Translations under genes and position numbers: made by a program | Shown here: positions 16,776 to 24,519 of the stretch, piece after piece | How positions within the stretch are numbered: position 1 is the stretch's first letter | How the letters are laid out: each line of letters opens with the position of its first letter | The notes under the pieces: model-generated | Told to the model about the DNA's origin: nothing | The model's input: the letters and a program-made list of their open reading frames with translations, nothing else | Databases searched by the model: none | Origin: SLFH01 sp050486265 | GTDB taxonomy: Bacteria > Planctomycetota > Phycisphaerae > Phycisphaerales > UBA1924 | Length of the DNA stretch: 64,000 nt | Assembly (NCBI GenBank): GCA_050486265.1 | Contig: JBJHCY010000002.1 | Location: 62,001 to 126,000 of the forward strand | Direction: 5' to 3'

Positions 16776-17822
16776 TCAGGCGTCGACGGCCTTCTTCACC
16801 GCGGCCACGATCCGGTCCGGATTCGGCAGGTACGCCGCCTCAAGATTCTTCGCGTAGGGCGTCGGCACATCCTCGGTGTTCACACGCAGCGGCTGGTGGT
16901 CCAGCCAGTCGAACGCACGCTCGATCACCTGCGTCACCACCTCGCTCGCCACCGACGCGAACGGCCAGCACTGATCGACCACCACAATCCGGTTGGTCTT
17001 CTTCACGCTCTCGATCACGCTGTCGATGTCCAGCGGGCGGATCGTCCGCATGTCCAGCACATCGACCTCGATCCCGTCCTCGGCCAGCCGCTCGGCCGCC
17101 TCCACGCAGAAGTGCACGGGCCGCCCGAAGCTGACCAGCGTGCACGCGTCGCCCTCGCGGACGAGCCTCGCCTTGCCGAAGGGGATGTAGTACTCCTCCT
17201 CGGGCACATGCGCCTTGTCGCCGAGCATCCGCTCGCTCTCGAGGAAGAAGACGGGGTCATCGTCGCGGATCGCCGTCTTGAGCAGGCCCTTGGCGTCGTA
17301 CGGGTTCGACGGGATGACGATCTTCACGCCCGGCACATTCGAGTACAGCCCCTCGACACACCAGGAGTGCGTCGACCCCAGCTGCCCGCCCGCCCCGTCG
17401 TTGCCCCGGAACACGATCGGGCAACCCCACTGGCCGCCGGACATGTACAGCATCTTCGGCACATTGTTCAGGATCTGGTCCGCCGCGACCAGCGAGAACG
17501 ACCACGACATGAACTCGATGATCGGCCGCAGCCCGTACATCGCCGCCGCCGCCCCGAGCCCCGCAAACCCGTTCTCGCTGATCGGCGTGTCGATGATCCG
17601 CTCGGCGCCGAACTCGTCGAGCATGCCCTGGCTCACCTTGTACGCCCCGTTGTACTCGGCGACCTCCTCGCCCATCAGGAAGACGCGCTTGTCGCGCCGC
17701 ATCTCCTCGCTCATCGCCTCGCGGAGCGCCTCGCGGAACTGGATCACCCGGTCGCCGTCGCGCGAAGGCGCGTGGTCGAAGTCGATCTCGGGAAGGTCAA
17801 CGGGGTCGAGTGTCGTCGTCAT
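16776..17822 (-). CDS. pyruvate dehydrogenase E1 component, beta subunit
   Basis: The 348-residue transketolase-like subunit contains REALREAMSEEMRRDKRVFL, GEEVAEYNGAYKVSQGMLDE, DTPISENGFAGLGAAAAM and a C-terminal swivel domain (DMRTIRPLDIDSVIES). With E1 alpha it forms the thiamine-pyrophosphate-dependent decarboxylase that feeds the E2 lipoyl arm. Similarity of this start to PDH beta rather than branched-chain beta subunits (GEDVGLNGGVF in the second copy at 47.8 kb) separates the two complexes. The start is ATG 17822. It is isolated: 103 bp upstream of the sulfotransferase pair and about 200 bp from the divergent prepilin gene. Confidence 0.92.
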   Translation of the reverse strand: MTTTLDPVDLPEIDFDHAPSRDGDRVIQFREALREAMSEEMRRDKRVFLMGEEVAEYNGAYKVSQGMLDEFGAERIIDTPISENGFAGLGAAAAMYGLRPIIEFMSWSFSLVAADQILNNVPKMLYMSGGQWGCPIVFRGNDGAGGQLGSTHSWCVEGLYSNVPGVKIVIPSNPYDAKGLLKTAIRDDDPVFFLESERMLGDKAHVPEEEYYIPFGKARLVREGDACTLVSFGRPVHFCVEAAERLAEDGIEVDVLDMRTIRPLDIDSVIESVKKTNRIVVVDQCWPFASVASEVVTQVIERAFDWLDHQPLRVNTEDVPTPYAKNLEAAYLPNPDRIVAAVKKAVDA

Positions 17823-17948
17823 GTTCGGCTCTTGAAAGGAATTGGGCGGCCATGGCGCTGGGCGCCGACGCCTAGTCTAGGTGCTCCCCCCTCGCCCCCG
17901 CCAACGACAGCGCCAAAGGCCTTGAGCCCGCACCAGCTTCCCGATAAT

Positions 17949-17999
17949 CTGCCTCCGAAGGACAACGCTGTCCGATGGGGGCAGAACCGCCGCCCGGTT
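17949..17999 (+). other. stacked hairpin leader upstream of the 18-kb prepilin gene
   Basis: Bases 17949-17984 fold into CTGCCTCC/GGGGGCAG (8 pairs, one G-T), a symmetric 3x3 internal loop (GAA/GAT), GGACA/TGTCC and an ACGC tetraloop. A second stem AACCG-CCGCC-CGGTT occupies 17985-17999. There is no T-run, so it is not a simple terminator. It may be a structured 5' leader of the plus-strand prepilin gene or a bidirectional element. No known riboswitch consensus was recognised. Confidence 0.4.
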
Positions 18000-18039
18000 C
18001 CGTGCGGCAGCCCGGAGAACCATCCCGTGGGATCTAAGA

Positions 18040-19173
18040 TTGCATGCGCCAGCCGCCAGCCGCCAGCCGCCAGCCGCCAGCTGTAAGCCCGCAGCACGCG
18101 GCGCGTTCACGCTCATCGAGCTCCTCGTCGTCATCGCTGTCATCGCCCTGCTGATGGGCCTCCTGCTCCCCGCTCTCGGCGAGGCGCGCCGCACGGCCCG
18201 CAAGATGCTCGACATCTCCAACCTCCGCCAGATCGGCACCGGCTTCCTCAACTACGCCAGCGAGTTCGACAACCGCATCGCCTCCTTCTCGTGGGAGAAG
18301 CACCCCAACCAGTCCTCGCTCATCCGGGGCCACACCCGCTACCCCGACCTCCGCAACCCGACCTCGCCGCAGATGGCGCACTACTTCCAGGCCGTCGACA
18401 TCATCCGCAGACGGACCGGCATGGACACCCTCCCGCCCATCCGCACCCGCTTCGTCCACCGGCGCTACAGCCACCTCGTCATGCTCGACTATCTCGGCGC
18501 ATCCCTCCCCGTCAAGATCGCCGCCTCCCCCGGCGACCGCAACCTCCTCCAGTGGCAGAAATACTGGTCGGACATCCTCGCAGGCGACGACATGCGCAGC
18601 CTCGTCGCCGCATACCCAAACGCCGGACCCGACGCGGGCTTCAACCGGATATGGCCCCTCTCGTCCACCTACCAGATCGTCCCCGCAAGCTACGCCCCCG
18701 ACGCCCACGGCAGCGACCACTGGCGCGGCGGCAACCGCGGCGGGCGAACCATCGAGCAGTTCACCAGCGACCACAACCTCTTCCTCATGCCCGGCGCCAC
18801 CGTCGCCGCAGACTTCGGCAAACGAAAAATGGACGAAGTCAAGTTCCCCGCCATGAAGGTCCTCACCTTCGCCTTCTACGACTTCTTCGCCAAGCAACCA
18901 CTCTTCTACGCATACCCCCAGGCAAGGCCCTCGGTCGCCATGTTCGACGGATCGGTCATGCACCGCCGAACGATGGACTCCAACCCCGGCTGGGCGCCGT
19001 CGCAGCGCAGATCCGCCATCCCCGGACGCATGAACTACCTGCCCATGAACTTCGAGCCCAGAACCCTCAGCGGCAGGCCCTCCGACTCCGTCTTTGTCTG
19101 GTACCGCTGGACACGAGGCGGCCTCGAAGGCATCGACTTCGGCGGACGCGAGATCAACACCGGCCAGTACTGA
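18040..19173 (+). CDS. prepilin-type N-terminal cleavage/methylation domain protein with heptanucleotide repeat at its start
   Basis: The 377-residue protein has a leader ending AARG, followed by AFTLIELLVVIAVIALLMGLLL, a class III prepilin signal and membrane helix. The remainder resembles the DUF1559/type II pseudopilin-like proteins abundant in planctomycetes. The only in-frame start is TTG 18040; no good ribosome-binding site precedes it. Five exact copies of the 7-bp unit CGCCAGC (18047-18081) lie within codons 3-14. A nearby ATG at 18044 is out of frame with the present copy number and would come into frame with six (or three) copies, so expression may be phase-variable. A family A terminator-like hairpin occurs 60 bp after the stop. 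Confidence 0.8.
   Translation: MHAPAASRQPPAASCKPAARGAFTLIELLVVIAVIALLMGLLLPALGEARRTARKMLDISNLRQIGTGFLNYASEFDNRIASFSWEKHPNQSSLIRGHTRYPDLRNPTSPQMAHYFQAVDIIRRRTGMDTLPPIRTRFVHRRYSHLVMLDYLGASLPVKIAASPGDRNLLQWQKYWSDILAGDDMRSLVAAYPNAGPDAGFNRIWPLSSTYQIVPASYAPDAHGSDHWRGGNRGGRTIEQFTSDHNLFLMPGATVAADFGKRKMDEVKFPAMKVLTFAFYDFFAKQPLFYAYPQARPSVAMFDGSVMHRRTMDSNPGWAPSQRRSAIPGRMNYLPMNFEPRTLSGRPSDSVFVWYRWTRGGLEGIDFGGREINTGQY
18047..18081 (+). repeat. five-copy heptanucleotide tandem repeat (CGCCAGC)5
   Basis: Five perfect head-to-tail copies of CGCCAGC lie between the alternative start codons (TTG 18040, ATG 18044) and the prepilin signal. Because seven is not a multiple of three, slippage changes which start codon is in frame. 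Confidence 0.95.
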
Positions 19174-19663
19174 TCCGCGCGTGCCACCGACCTCCAAAGA
19201 AGGTCGGTGCATCCGATGCGTTTGCGAAGGTACACCCGTGGCGCCGGCGGCTCGCCCGCCAGTGCCACAGCTCGCTCGATCAAACCCCGGCTTCGCAAGC
19301 AAAGGGGGCGAGAACACCCAGGCTTTCATGTTCTGCCGCTCCGAAGGAGCGGATGAACCTTGCCACGAGTGAAGCGAGGCGCAAGCCGAGCTGAACTCGT
19401 GGGCATCGGCGGAAGGGAGGCCGTCCTGAAGGGACGGCGGAGGGTCTGGTTCCTCCGCTCCTTCAGAGCGGAGGCCAAGAGGAAAACTGCCCACGGGTTC
19501 GCCGATCATCGACGCTCCGCGTCTTGATCGACTCACCCGTGGCCAAGATCCGCGCACGCTCCGCGGGCGAGATGGTCGAGCACAAAATGGGAACGAATGC
19601 AGAGCGCAGGTCGGAGTCCGGCGCCGCAGGCCTCAGCCCACCCCAGCCGAGGCATCCCCCCGC
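19174..19663. repeat. intergenic hairpin cassette (families A, B, C and a GGTCGGTG hairpin)
   Basis: No gene is seen in this 490-bp gap. In order it holds: a perfect stem CACCGACCT/AGGTCGGTG at 19185-19209; a family A copy at 19236-19270 in the orientation of the upstream prepilin gene but with no T-tail; GCTCC-GAA-GGAGC near 19338; a diverged family B repeat (GCCACGAGTGAAGC ... GAACTCGTGG) at about 19361-19401; palindromes CCGTCC-TGAA-GGGACGG near 19423 and CCGCTC-CTTCA-GAGCGG near 19455; and an inverted family B copy at about 19489-19546. The region separates convergent genes, so bidirectional transcription stop is its likeliest job. Confidence 0.75.
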
Positions 19664-20662
19664 CTACCGCCCCGCCCGCTTCGCCTCGATCCGCTCAGCG
19701 CTCGGCACCTTGATGTCCTTCGCGAGCCCCACCAGACCCATCAGACGGATCAGCGCGTAGCTCGTGTCGACCTGCCACCAACGCAGCCCGTGACGGGCCG
19801 AGGTCGGGAAGGCGTGGTGGTTGTTGTGCCACCCCTCACCGAACGCAAGCACGCCGAACAGCAGATTGTTGCGGCTGTGGTCGTGGCTCGAAAACGGCCT
19901 CGCGCCCCACAGATGGCACACCGAGTTCACGCTCCAGGTCACATGGTGCACAAGGAAGATCCGCACGAGCCCGCCCCAGATGAAGCCCAAGAGCGCGCCA
20001 GTCCAGGTCCCCGTCACCGCAAACGCGATCCCCGCCGGGATCAACAGACCAAGGAGCGCCCACAGCGGGAACAGACGGCTCGTCACCCGTGTCGCACGGT
20101 CCGCCGCAAGGTCCGGCACATAACGGTCCAGATCACGCAGGCGCCGGCTGAAAAACCACCCGAAGTGCGCGTGCAGAAATCCCTTCAAAACCGCGATCAC
20201 GCCCTCGCCGTGCTCGTGCGGGGAGTGGGGGTCGCCCGGACGGTCGCTGTGCTGGTGGTGCCGGCGGTGGGTCGCGCACCACTCGATGATCGGCCCCTCG
20301 ACCGCCATCGAACCCAGCACCCCCAGCACCACCTTCGTCGGGGTGTTGGTCCGGAACGACTTGTGCGTAAACAGCCGGTGGTACCCGACCGTGATCCCCA
20401 GCCCCGTCAGCAGGTACCCACCCAGCAAAAGCCCCAGGTACAGCCACGAGAACCCCACACCCCACAGCAGCACGATCGCCGCGATGAGGCCCGCAAACGG
20501 GACGGTGATCGCCAGAAAACTCGCGACACGCACGCTCAGCGACGGGCGATCGTGCAGTTCTTCCGCGGCTGCGACGCTGCGGCTCGGATGGGCTTGATGC
20601 AAGGGTCTGCTTCTCTTGTTGAAGGAGGAGGATGGGTCGGGGATCAGCGATATCGAACACAC
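19664..20662 (-). CDS. acyl-CoA/acyl-lipid delta-9-type fatty acid desaturase
   Basis: A 332-residue membrane di-iron desaturase that introduces a double bond into fatty acyl chains. The three histidine boxes are present: HRLFTH at 95-100, HRRHH at 132-136 and HNNHH at 279-283. A supporting NSVCHLWG...HDHSRNN segment lies near 246-265. Four hydrophobic helices fit the family (around 45-90 and 193-230). The first 40 residues are a polar N-terminal extension; ATG 20662 was taken as start although a shorter start is possible. The product likely adjusts membrane fluidity. It is encoded next to small membrane proteins, including a GlsB/YeaQ-type stress protein, without evident operon linkage. Confidence 0.9.
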   Translation of the reverse strand: MCSISLIPDPSSSFNKRSRPLHQAHPSRSVAAAEELHDRPSLSVRVASFLAITVPFAGLIAAIVLLWGVGFSWLYLGLLLGGYLLTGLGITVGYHRLFTHKSFRTNTPTKVVLGVLGSMAVEGPIIEWCATHRRHHQHSDRPGDPHSPHEHGEGVIAVLKGFLHAHFGWFFSRRLRDLDRYVPDLAADRATRVTSRLFPLWALLGLLIPAGIAFAVTGTWTGALLGFIWGGLVRIFLVHHVTWSVNSVCHLWGARPFSSHDHSRNNLLFGVLAFGEGWHNNHHAFPTSARHGLRWWQVDTSYALIRLMGLVGLAKDIKVPSAERIEAKRAGR

Positions 20663-20720
20663 GGATCATACGCGACCGAGTCTCACCGCGTTCATCCGAG
20701 CGATCGCCGCATCAGCCCGC

Positions 20721-21221
20721 TCAACGCGTTGCGCCGCTTTTACGCACTTTCCGCGGGCCACGCCCACCGGCCGTCATCGCAAGCGCCATCAGGTCCAGAC
20801 CGGCGAAGATCGCAAGCCCGGCAAGCAGCACAGCGATCGCCTGACCGCCGACGCCGGCCTTCATTAAAAGTGCGCAGGCCAGCGCCACGACCGCGAACAG
20901 CACGCAGAGCACGACAAGCCCCGCAAACGGGCGGGGCGAGCCCGCCTCGATCGGCGTAAAGCCCTCCTTGTACCGCTCCGGCCCGTAGCGTCGGTCGTCC
21001 ATGTTCGGGGGCGGCACCGTCAACCACGCCAGCACACGACCGGCAAGCAGCGTCACCACCAGCCCGAGCACCACACGCCACAGCACATCCTCGACACCCG
21101 CCAGCCACAGCACCGCAAGCGCCACCGGCAATCCCAGCAGCACCGACACGCAGAACACCATCACCCGGTACCCGCCCGGCACCCGGGCCCTCGTCGGTCG
21201 CGCTGGCGCTTTGTTGCTCAT
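20721..21221 (-). CDS. four-helix integral membrane protein of unknown function
   Basis: The 166-residue protein starts at ATG 21221 (MSNKAPARPTRARVPGG). It has hydrophobic segments near 20-42, 48-66, 98-120 and 126-148, plus a conserved-looking loop LTVPPPNMDDRRYGPERYKEGF. A basic C-terminus follows. No family was recognised. An upstream reading to 21278 is in frame but adds residues lying in the GlsB-like gene's 3' flank. It is 28 bp downstream of the GlsB/YeaQ-family gene and probably cotranscribed with it, hinting at an envelope-stress context, which is inference only. Confidence 0.6.
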   Translation of the reverse strand: MSNKAPARPTRARVPGGYRVMVFCVSVLLGLPVALAVLWLAGVEDVLWRVVLGLVVTLLAGRVLAWLTVPPPNMDDRRYGPERYKEGFTPIEAGSPRPFAGLVVLCVLFAVVALACALLMKAGVGGQAIAVLLAGLAIFAGLDLMALAMTAGGRGPRKVRKSGATR

Positions 21222-21249
21222 ACACGCGTCTTTGGGCGGCAGGCCCGGA

Positions 21250-21504
21250 TCATTTCGCGGGCTTGCGGGCCGCCACAAAGCTCAGCAGGAACAGCAGCAC
21301 GATCGCACCGACCGTCGCCGTAATCAGCGAGCCGATGATGTTGTCTGCCGAGAGGCCCACCAGACGGAACAGAAACCCGCCCAGAATCGCCCCGAGCACC
21401 CCGACGATCAGGTTCCCGACGATCCCGAACCCGCTCCCCTTCGTCAGCACGCCGGCGAGAAAACCCGCCGCCAGCCCGATCAACAGAAACCAGATGATGT
21501 CCAT
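21250..21504 (-). CDS. GlsB/YeaQ/YmgE family stress-response membrane protein
   Basis: An 84-residue protein with three hydrophobic helices and the family signature: WFLLIGLAAGFLAGVLTKGS, GFGIVGNLIVGVLGAILGGF and a final helix ending FVAARK. The glycine-rich repeats (GxxGNxxVGxxGAxxGG) are diagnostic of the transglycosylase-associated/GlsB family. The proteins are small inner-membrane factors induced by general stress, with biochemical function unknown. It precedes the four-helix membrane protein by 28 bp on the same strand. The length is normal for the family. Confidence 0.85.
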   Translation of the reverse strand: MDIIWFLLIGLAAGFLAGVLTKGSGFGIVGNLIVGVLGAILGGFLFRLVGLSADNIIGSLITATVGAIVLLFLLSFVAARKPAK

Positions 21505-21577
21505 GCGTTGCTCCCCACCTCGGGTTCAAAGAGCCCCAGCGAGCCAAGCCCGGACGCAACTGTCATCACGCGACTGA

Positions 21578-21619
21578 CCCGTGGCGCTGGCGGCTTGTCC
21601 GCCAGTGTGTCTCTGTCAT
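21578..21619 (+). repeat. family A hairpin element
   Basis: The stem (C)GCTGGCGG-CTTGT-CCGCCAGTG is followed by TGTCTCTGTCATCCGCTCCC. The first stem base pair is changed relative to other copies. This is the only copy whose orientation does not match an immediately upstream gene, since both neighbours are on the minus strand. Confidence 0.75.
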
Positions 21620-21677
21620 CCGCTCCCAAGATCCGCAGCACTGCCTCTCGCCCGCAAAGCAGGCGCACGAGCTTCAA

Positions 21678-22778
21678 CTACAGCAGCGGGTTCTTCGACC
21701 CCTCGGTGTACTTCCCGATCGGGCTCATGTCCTTCACCGGCTTGACCAGCACATCGCTGTACAGCTCTTCCTCGACACCGGGCGCGTCGGACTCCTCGGC
21801 GAATTTCACCGCGTCCTTCACGCGCTCGCGGATCTCCTTCTGCATCTCCGACCACTCGTCCTCGGTCAGGCACTCCCGCTTGCTCATCAGGTGGTCGGCC
21901 AGGTTCGCGATCGAGTCCCGCTCCTTGAACTCCTCGACCTCGTCCTTCGTCCGGTACTTCTGCGGGTCCGACATCGAGTGGCCCTGGTACCGGTAGGTCT
22001 TCAGGTCCACAAAGCCCGGCCGCTGCTCCTCGCGGCACGCGTCCGCGAACGGCTTGAACTTGTCGTACACATCCAGCACCGACATCCCGTCGATCTCCAG
22101 CCCCTCGATCCCGTACCCCTTCGCCTTCAGCGTCAACTGGTCGGGCATCGTCGTGCCGCGCGCGATCGAGGTCCCCATCGAGTACCCGTTGTTCTCAACG
22201 ATGTAGATCACCGGCAGCGAGAACAGCCCCGCGAGGTTCTGCGCCTCGTGGAACGCCCCCTGGTTCAGCGCCCCGTCGCCGAGATAGCACAGGCAGACAC
22301 GCTTCTTGTCGGTCAGCCCCAGCACCTCGCGCTCGTACTTGGTCGCGAACGCAAGCCCCGCCCCCAAGGGCGTCTGCGCCCCGACGATCCCGTGACCGCC
22401 GTAAAGATGGTTGGGCTTGTCGAACATGTGCATCGACCCGCCCTTGCCCTTGGCGCACCCCGTGATCTTGCCGAACATCTCGGCCATGCACGCCTTCGGG
22501 TCCATCCCCCGCGCCAACGCGTGCCCGTGGTCCCGGTACGCAGTCACGATCGGGTCGTCGTCCTCGACGGAGTTCATCGTCCCCACGGCGCAGGCCTCCT
22601 GCCCGCTGTAGATGTGGCAGAACCCCCCGATCTTCGCCTGCTGGTACGCCTGCATCGTCCGCGTCTCGAACTCGCGGATCAGCTGCATGTCGTAAAGCCA
22701 CTTCAGCAGCGTCTCGTCGGAAAGACCGTCGCTCGGCCTCTTGCCGGCGGCCGGCTCGCTCGTCGTCGCCTGGGACAT
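21678..22778 (-). CDS. pdhA: pyruvate dehydrogenase (acetyl-transferring) E1 component, alpha subunit
   Basis: The 366-residue subunit binds thiamine pyrophosphate through GDGALNQGAFHEAQNLAG, starting at about residue 167 and ending in VENNGYS near 194-200. It also has the PDH-type markers YRDHGHALARG, GKGGSMHMFDKPNHLYGGHG and the phosphorylation-loop-like YRYQGHSMSDP. These distinguish it from the branched-chain E1 alpha at 48-49 kb. The start is ATG 22778 with a strong GGAGG site 4 bases upstream. It is transcribed divergently from the Fur-like gene over about 200 bp. E1 beta and E2 genes lie 4 and 6 kb downstream on the same strand, separated by other genes. Confidence 0.94.
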   Translation of the reverse strand: MSQATTSEPAAGKRPSDGLSDETLLKWLYDMQLIREFETRTMQAYQQAKIGGFCHIYSGQEACAVGTMNSVEDDDPIVTAYRDHGHALARGMDPKACMAEMFGKITGCAKGKGGSMHMFDKPNHLYGGHGIVGAQTPLGAGLAFATKYEREVLGLTDKKRVCLCYLGDGALNQGAFHEAQNLAGLFSLPVIYIVENNGYSMGTSIARGTTMPDQLTLKAKGYGIEGLEIDGMSVLDVYDKFKPFADACREEQRPGFVDLKTYRYQGHSMSDPQKYRTKDEVEEFKERDSIANLADHLMSKRECLTEDEWSEMQKEIRERVKDAVKFAEESDAPGVEEELYSDVLVKPVKDMSPIGKYTEGSKNPLL

Positions 22779-22982
22779 GGAACCTCCATCGTGTGGGGCG
22801 TGGGGTCGAGGGGTGGGGCCGCAAGGCGTGCGTTCCGCACACCCTACGACCCGATGCGCCATCGTAGCGCCGAACGCCCGCCCGCTCCCCGCACTGGCCC
22901 CGCCAACCCCGACTGTCAATACTCCTATCGCAGGGCCGCCCAACGCAAACCCGCACCCCTCCATCCCCCGCGGAGACGCCCC

Positions 22983-23486
22983 GTGCTCGATGTCCGGAGC
23001 ACATTCAAAGACCACGGCCTCCGCTGCACCCGACAGCGAGAGCTGGTCTATCAGGCCCTCGCCTCCTCCAACGCCCACCCGACCGCCGACGAACTCTTCC
23101 AGGCCCTCACCCCCGATCCCGAGGCCCAGCACGACACTCAACCCGAGTCCGCCCTCAGCCTCGCCACCGTCTACAACACACTCGAAGCCTTCTCATGCGC
23201 AGGCCTGATCCGCAAGATCCCCGCCCCCGACGGCAAGGGACCCTGCCGCTACGACGCAGACCTCTCCGACCACGCACACGCCGCCCTCCCCGACGGACGC
23301 CTGGTCGATGTACCGCCCGACCTCTCGCACAAGCTCGTCCCCCGGTTATCGGGCGACCTCGCCAGAGAACTCGCCGCCCGCCTCGGCATCGAGCCCGGAC
23401 GCCTCAGCGTCCAGGTCATCGTCCACCCCAGGGACGAGCGCGACTGCCGATGCCTCGACGCGGGCCCCGACTGCTGCAAGGGCTGA
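22983..23486 (+). CDS. Fur-family transcriptional regulator with atypical metal site
   Basis: A 167-residue protein starting at GTG 22983. The N-terminal winged helix is of Fur type: DHGLRCTRQRELVYQALASS, HPTADELFQAL and SLATVYNTLEAFSCAGLI, the recognition helix. The dimerisation domain begins CRYDADLSDHAHAALPDGRLVDV. In canonical Fur/PerR this has the HHxHLxCxxCG pattern, but here the first Cys pair is missing while His-Ala-His is kept. The last 15 residues have DCRCLDAGPDCC. Metal preference is therefore unclear (Fe, Zn, Mn or peroxide sensing). It lies divergent to pdhA, and a PilZ protein follows after 128 bp. Confidence 0.85.
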   Translation: MLDVRSTFKDHGLRCTRQRELVYQALASSNAHPTADELFQALTPDPEAQHDTQPESALSLATVYNTLEAFSCAGLIRKIPAPDGKGPCRYDADLSDHAHAALPDGRLVDVPPDLSHKLVPRLSGDLARELAARLGIEPGRLSVQVIVHPRDERDCRCLDAGPDCCKG

Positions 23487-23614
23487 CAGCCCACCCTGTT
23501 GCGGCGGGCGCAGTCGAATCCCGCCCGATCAAGCGTCCCGAAACTCAACACACCGGGTCCCCCGACCGATACACCCCGCACAGGCGCACCGTCGCCGCGA
23601 TTGGGAGACCCGCG

Positions 23615-24022
23615 ATGCAGCAGACCGGACCCGCGATCAACCGCCGACGCCACGAGCGCTTTGTCCTCCCCCCGATGTACAGCCGCCTCCGCGTCCGGCG
23701 CCTCGACGACCCCGACTTCCGCTACGCGGGCCACATCTACGATGTCTCTGAGGGCGGCGTCCGCTTCGAGCTCGACGACCCCATCGAGCCCGGCACCCCC
23801 GTCGCCGTCGAGATCGCCCTGCCCGGACTCGGCGACCCCGACTCAGGCGACATCGGCCCCGGACGCAGCATCTTCGCCATCGGCAATGTCATCTGGGTCA
23901 ACGACGAAGACCTCCCCGGCCCGGTCCGCATGGCCGTCGCATTCACCCGCTACGCCCGCACCGGCGACCACGAACGCCTCATCGGCCACCTCGGCCACAG
24001 CGGCTACGCCAGAGCCGCCTGA
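23615..24022 (+). CDS. PilZ domain protein
   Basis: This 135-residue protein is a single PilZ beta-barrel, with NRRRHERF at about 10-17 (RxxxR c-di-GMP-binding motif) and DVSEGGVRFEL (the D/NxSxxG motif). ATG 23615 has a GGGAG upstream. It likely binds cyclic di-GMP and passes the signal to a partner by protein contact, since no output domain is attached. Pilin-like genes in the window make a surface-attachment connection conceivable, but nothing ties it to them. A family A terminator hairpin begins 25 bp downstream of the stop. Confidence 0.85.
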   Translation: MQQTGPAINRRRHERFVLPPMYSRLRVRRLDDPDFRYAGHIYDVSEGGVRFELDDPIEPGTPVAVEIALPGLGDPDSGDIGPGRSIFAIGNVIWVNDEDLPGPVRMAVAFTRYARTGDHERLIGHLGHSGYARAA

Positions 24023-24519
24023 ACCAGACTCCAGACCAGCAATGACCTGTGGCACTGGCGGCTCGCCCGCCAGTGTTTTTCTGTCATCCCACCCCCAGAC
24101 ACGCAGCACCACTCTTTCTTCTACCCCCCCTCCGGCTCTCCTGCTCGCCTCTCGAGCCTCTCCTGCTCTCGCCCGCAGAGCGGGCGCCCCGCCAGTGTTT
24201 TTCTGTCATCCCACCCCCAGACACGCAGCACCCCTCTCCCTTCTACCTCCCCTCCGGCTCTCCTGCTCGCCTCTCGACCCTCTCCTGCTCTCGCCCGCAG
24301 AGCGGGCGCCCCGCCAGTGTTTTCCTGTCATCCCATTCCCAGATCCGCAGCACTGGCGGCTCGCAGCCAGTGTCTACCCCATCTAACCCTCCTCCGGCTC
24401 ACCTGCTCTCCTGCTCGACTCTCTCCCGCTCTCGGCCGGCAACGCCGGCCGCCCTGCTCACCTGCTCGACCCTCTCCCGCTCTCGCCCGCAACGCGGGCG
24501 TCCACCTACCATCACCTCC
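24023..24519. repeat. intergenic repeat block between PilZ gene and obgE
   Basis: It starts with a complete family A element (24047-24087) whose tail leads into a 122-bp tandem duplication (listed separately). After the third partial copy comes another variant hairpin, CACTGGCGGCTCGCAGCCAGTG, at about 24353-24374. Short palindromes CGGCCGGC-AAC-GCCGGCCG near 24454 and CGCCCGC-AAC-GCGGGCG near 24484 follow. The strand is extremely C/T-rich between hairpins. No gene is visible; the obgE promoter must lie in or beyond it. Confidence 0.8.
24071..24340 (+). repeat. 122-bp tandem duplication (two full copies, one partial)
   Basis: The motif CAGTGTTTTTCTGTCATCCC starts at 24071 and again at 24193, and a slightly changed copy starts at 24315: spacing of exactly 122 bp twice. 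Full units 24071-24192 and 24193-24314 are nearly identical. Each ends with the hairpin CGCCCGC-AGA-GCGGGCG. Confidence 0.9.

Noticed and set aside
20721..21278. longer start for the four-helix membrane protein
   Set aside because: The extra residues are Pro/Arg-rich and lie against the GlsB-like gene; MSNKAPARP gives a standard start.
24071..24340. possible CRISPR or VNTR coding repeat
   Set aside because: Two near-identical 122-bp copies in a non-coding gap, no cas genes, no open frame continuity.
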